The notes under the pieces: model-generated | Told to the model about the DNA's origin: nothing | Seen by the model: only the letters and a program-made list of their open reading frames with translations | Databases searched by the model: none | In this document: piece by piece, positions 5,691-7,698 of the stretch | Layout of the letters: every line of letters begins with the position of its first letter | Numbering within the stretch: the first letter of the stretch is position 1 | Position numbers and translations under genes: made by a program | NCBI GenBank assembly: GCA_023442755.1 | Contig: JAEZXS010000342.1 | Span: 1 to 7,698, forward strand | Length of the DNA: 7,698 bases | Source of the DNA: Pseudomonadota bacterium | Lineage (GTDB): Bacteria; Desulfobacterota; Syntrophobacteria; Syntrophobacterales; Syntrophobacteraceae | Reading direction: 5' to 3'

Positions 5691-6926
5691 TCATACTTCG
5701 AGAAAATCTGCGGATTGTCTGCCTTTCGAGGCCTTCAAGGCGCTTGCCTGCGCCATGGCCGCTGCAAAACCCGGCAGGGCGCGGTCTATCATCGCGTCGC
5801 TTGCAGTCGCGGAGATCCGGAAAAACCCGGGAAGGTCCAGGAGGGCTCCGGAGATGCAAAAGATCCCGCGGTCGGCCAGCATGTCCGTAAAGGCATCTTC
5901 ATCGGCCAGGGGCGAGCGGCAGAGAATGTAGAAGGTGCCTTCGGGCATGTTTGTCTCATAGCCCATGCCGCGAAGGGCCGATACCAGCCGGTCGCGCCTG
6001 GCCTGGAGGCGCGACATGTCGATCGATATTTTTTCTATGTCCTCTATCGCGTGCTGGAGAAGGGCGTTGGGGAAAGACCATCCGTTTACCATCTGCAAAA
6101 CGGGTATGGTCCGGCGCAGGGACTCCCGGTCCGGGATCGAGGGGTTCAGGGCAACATAGCCGATCCTCTGCCCGGGCGCCAGCAGGGCCTTCCCATATGT
6201 GTAGACGACGACCGAGGGGGCGTAAAAAGCCGTCGGGCTGGGATAGGTCCTTCCATCGAAGAGAATCCTTCTGTAGGCTTCGTCCGAGATGAGGTAGATG
6301 GTTCTTCCATACTTTTTCTCCGCTTCCGTGAGGACTTCGGACAGGGTCCGAAGGGCTTCCGGCGGGTAGATTTTTCCGGTCGGATTTTGGGGGGAGTTGA
6401 CAATGATCGCCCGGGTCCTGCCGTTCAGCACCCGGGCAATAGCTTTCGGATCGAGGTCGAACGTGCCGGGGTCCAACTTGACCTTGACCGGAGCGCCGCC
6501 TGCATAAACGATGATCGATTCGTAGAGGAACCAGGGAGGGCTGATGTAGACGATCTCATCGCCGGGATCGGTGATGGCGCCGATGATGACGGAAAGGGCG
6601 GCGGTAGCTCCGTTTGTCATGAATATATCTTCCGGCAAAAACTCCATCCCGTGCGAGGCGGTGAGCGAACCGGCCACGACCCGCTGTACCTCGGGTTCGT
6701 TCCTCTTGTAGGCAAACCAATACCTGTCTTTCGGCACGATCCAGCGCTGCATCGCCTTCACGAACTCTTCGAGCGGGAAGTCGTGAGGATTTCCCAACGT
6801 GAAATCGCTGACGTCCGGCCCGCCGAATTGCCTGGCCCATTTCGAATCCGTCATAAATCTGTTCAGCTTCGAGATCATGTCGCCCAGCATGCAGGCGCGT
6901 TGCGAAACGGGCCGCGCGTCTTTCAT
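5691..6926 (-). CDS. Pyridoxal-phosphate aminotransferase, class I/II (fold type I)
   Basis: Aspartate-aminotransferase-superfamily enzyme, 411 aa, which moves an amino group between an amino acid and a 2-oxo acid in the cytoplasm. PLP-site residues are visible in order: TNGATAAL (104-111, phosphate cup), PPWFLYES (130-137, the aromatic that stacks on PLP), NSPQNPTGK (177-185, Asn181), SDEAYRRI (214-221, Asp215 and Tyr218), YTYGKALLAPGQRIGY (242-257, Schiff-base Lys246 and Arg254) and FRISAT (369-374, Arg370, which binds the substrate carboxylate). GGAGGAG six bases before ATG supports the start. The final residues, about QSADFLEV, are encoded by DNA resembling the ATCTGCG repeat (5703-5716), so the native C-terminus seems replaced or extended. 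It is upstream of the MFS operon on the same strand but about 670 bp away. Substrate cannot be predicted; catalytic competence looks intact. Confidence 0.92.
   Translation of the reverse strand: MKDARPVSQRACMLGDMISKLNRFMTDSKWARQFGGPDVSDFTLGNPHDFPLEEFVKAMQRWIVPKDRYWFAYKRNEPEVQRVVAGSLTASHGMEFLPEDIFMTNGATAALSVIIGAITDPGDEIVYISPPWFLYESIIVYAGGAPVKVKLDPGTFDLDPKAIARVLNGRTRAIIVNSPQNPTGKIYPPEALRTLSEVLTEAEKKYGRTIYLISDEAYRRILFDGRTYPSPTAFYAPSVVVYTYGKALLAPGQRIGYVALNPSIPDRESLRRTIPVLQMVNGWSFPNALLQHAIEDIEKISIDMSRLQARRDRLVSALRGMGYETNMPEGTFYILCRSPLADEDAFTDMLADRGIFCISGALLDLPGFFRISATASDAMIDRALPGFAAAMAQASALKASKGRQSADFLEV
5697..5716. repeat. Repeat fragment forming the aminotransferase 3' end
   Basis: Read on the minus strand, the gene end runs AATCCGCAGATTTTC and continues TCGAA before the TGA. 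The tandem-array units contain CCGCAGATTTTCGAA (7139-7153) and a close variant at 7571-7584. The match suggests that a copy of the repeat sits across the stop codon and supplies residues ADFLE. The similarity is seen directly; insertion as the cause is inference. Confidence 0.5.
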
Positions 6927-7120
6927 GAATGCTCCTCCACTATTTCAAGGTTCCGTCGTCTTAATGGAAATGATCTGCCTATGGCAGTTCAGGGCGATAA
7001 TCACCTGGCAGGGACATGGCCGCATAGGTCAGGGCGGGGCATCAAATGACCACAAAATAATCACTGCCGAAAAGGTCCACACTGAAAATTGCGGGCGCAT
7101 AAACTATCGAACCGTGTGTT
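6927..7120. promoter_or_regulatory. Upstream region of the aminotransferase with a CTGCC/GGCAG palindrome
   Basis: No gene is supported in this stretch. CTGCC (6975-6979), TAT, GGCAG (6983-6987) form a perfect inverted repeat 49-61 bases upstream of the aminotransferase ATG. TGGCAG occurs again at 7006-7011, 24 bases from its first copy (6982-6987). This could be an operator for the aminotransferase, but no convincing -35/-10 pair was found on the minus strand. Low confidence as a functional site. Confidence 0.25.
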
Positions 7121-7340
7121 AACGTGTTTCGCCGATTTCCGCAGATTTTCGAAACAATTTAGAAACCTTCAAGTTTCTAATCTGCACGAATCTGCGACAT
7201 CTGCGGATATTTAACGTTGTTTACCTGCATCTCGCAATGGGTACTCCTCGATGGCGAAGGACAGTCGATTCTCCAAGGAGAACTGAAGTGCCCTTGCTTT
7301 TCCCGGCAGGTTCATTGTTGTGTGAGGGAGCAAAGCGTAC
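7121..7340. repeat. Tandem repeat unit A (hairpin module plus linker)
   Basis: First unit of a direct-repeat array. The hairpin module starts GCCGATTTCCGCAGATT (7131-7147), has a central TTCAAG-rich loop and ends with decamers AATCTGCACG, AATCTGCGAC and ATCTGCGGAT (7179-7208). A 113 bp linker, 7228-7340, starts CATCTCGCAATGGG and ends GCGTAC. The linker contains its own small palindrome, TTCTCC-AA-GGAGAA. The left boundary is approximate. No coding sequence is supported. Confidence 0.75.
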
Positions 7341-7546
7341 TATCCGCAGATTTTTCCAAATAATTTAAAGCTTTCAAGTTTTTCAATCTGCGCGAATCTG
7401 CGAAATCTGCGGATACTTGACTTTTTTGACTCACATCTCGCAATGGGTATTCCTCGATGGCGAAGGGCAGTCCATTCTCCAAGGAAAACTGAAGTGCCCT
7501 TGATTTTCCCGGCAGGTTCATTGTTGTGTGAGGGAGTAGAGCGTAC
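7341..7546. repeat. Tandem repeat unit B, 206 bp
   Basis: Second unit. ATCCGCAGATTT (7342-7353) pairs with AAATCTGCGGAT (7403-7414), closing the hairpin module. Compared with unit C it lacks about 19 bp (the second GATTTCC segment) in the left arm. Its linker, 7434-7546, has the same length as the linker of unit A (113 bp) and differs from it at only about seven positions, so the duplication is recent or is being homogenised. Confidence 0.8.
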
Positions 7547-7698
7547 TATCCGCAGATTTCGCCGATTTCCACAGATTTTTCGAAATAACTTTAAAGCCTT
7601 CAAGTTTCTAATCTGCGCGAATCTGCGAAATCTGCGGATGCTTAACGTTTGTGACTGGCATCTCGCAATGGGTACGCCTCTCTAGCGAAGGACAGTCG
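7547..7698. repeat. Tandem repeat unit C, cut by the window end
   Basis: Third unit. ATCCGCAGATTTCGC (7548-7562) and GCGAAATCTGCGGAT (7625-7639) are perfect 15 bp inverted arms. Pairing continues imperfectly inward, and the loop holds the palindrome CTTTAAAG. The linker begins at 7659 and is more diverged (CGCCTCTCTAGCGAAGG in place of the equivalent in A and B). The unit runs out of the window, so the array may continue. Noncoding. Confidence 0.75.

Noticed and set aside
7004..7022. Sigma-54 promoter
   Set aside because: A GG-N10-GC spacing exists on the plus strand, but the flanking bases fit the consensus poorly and no plus-strand gene lies downstream.
5478..7049. Long plus-strand open frame (523 codons) opposite the aminotransferase
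   Set aside because: It is antisense to a gene with all PLP-site residues. Its product is Arg/Gly-rich with no recognisable domain, and it runs through repeat DNA. It is explained by GC-rich codon bias.
7312..7685. Short open frames within the tandem array
   Set aside because: Their peptides are translations of the ATCTGCG decamers (recurring RRFRRF, NLRNLR, SADFAD). They shift frame between units and lack proper ribosome binding sites.
7121..7698. CRISPR array
   Set aside because: The units are over 200 bp and the sequences between the hairpins are nearly identical, the opposite of unique spacers; no cas genes are present.
7121..7698. Integron attC cassette array
   Set aside because: Repeated hairpins with linkers looked similar at first, but there are no paired attC core sites, the linkers carry no genes and are copies of each other, and no integrase is seen.

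Overview
The window is GC-rich bacterial chromosome, apart from AT-richer intergenic repeats. Codon use, the gene types and the many palindromic intergenic repeats suggest a proteobacterium-like organism, perhaps a deltaproteobacterial or syntrophic lineage (Desulfobacterota-type). That placement is an impression from the proteins, not a measurement.

Layout. (1) 1-451, plus strand: the C-terminal part of an HtpX-type membrane zinc protease; the window opens inside its HELGH zinc motif. (2) 498-1162, minus strand: a two-gene toxin-antitoxin operon, with an AbrB/MazE-type antitoxin first and a Doc-family Fic toxin overlapping it by ATGA. The toxin has Asp where the family's catalytic His should be. 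A palindromic operator covers the promoter and ribosome binding site. (3) 1214-1440: a short intergenic stretch with two strong hairpins. (4) 1441-5019, minus strand: three codirectional genes, in transcript order an MFS solute:proton symporter, a small secreted single-Cache-domain protein, and a cytoplasmic gamma-glutamyltransferase-family Ntn hydrolase. The hydrolase keeps its nucleophile but, aligned by eye, lacks the residues that hold a gamma-glutamyl group. (5) 5020-5690: noncoding DNA with at least three kinds of palindromic or periodic repeat. (6) 5691-6926, minus strand: a PLP fold-type I aminotransferase whose last codons appear to come from an intergenic repeat. (7) 6927-7698: no gene; a short upstream region, then a tandem array of about 206-225 bp repeats (two full units and one truncated by the window end), each made of an imperfect hairpin module and a conserved 113 bp linker.

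How the genes fit together. The MFS, Cache and Ntn-hydrolase genes look like one uptake-and-hydrolysis unit for a small amide or amino-acid-like compound: transport, periplasmic binding or sensing, then cytoplasmic amide cleavage. The aminotransferase is on the same strand upstream and could use the released amino acid, but about 670 bp of repeat-rich DNA separates it, so cotranscription is doubtful. The toxin-antitoxin pair and the repeat array mark this as a plastic part of the genome. The items most worth following up are the Doc active-site substitution, the substrate of the GGT-like enzyme and its Cache/MFS partners, and the repeat family that flanks and enters the aminotransferase gene.
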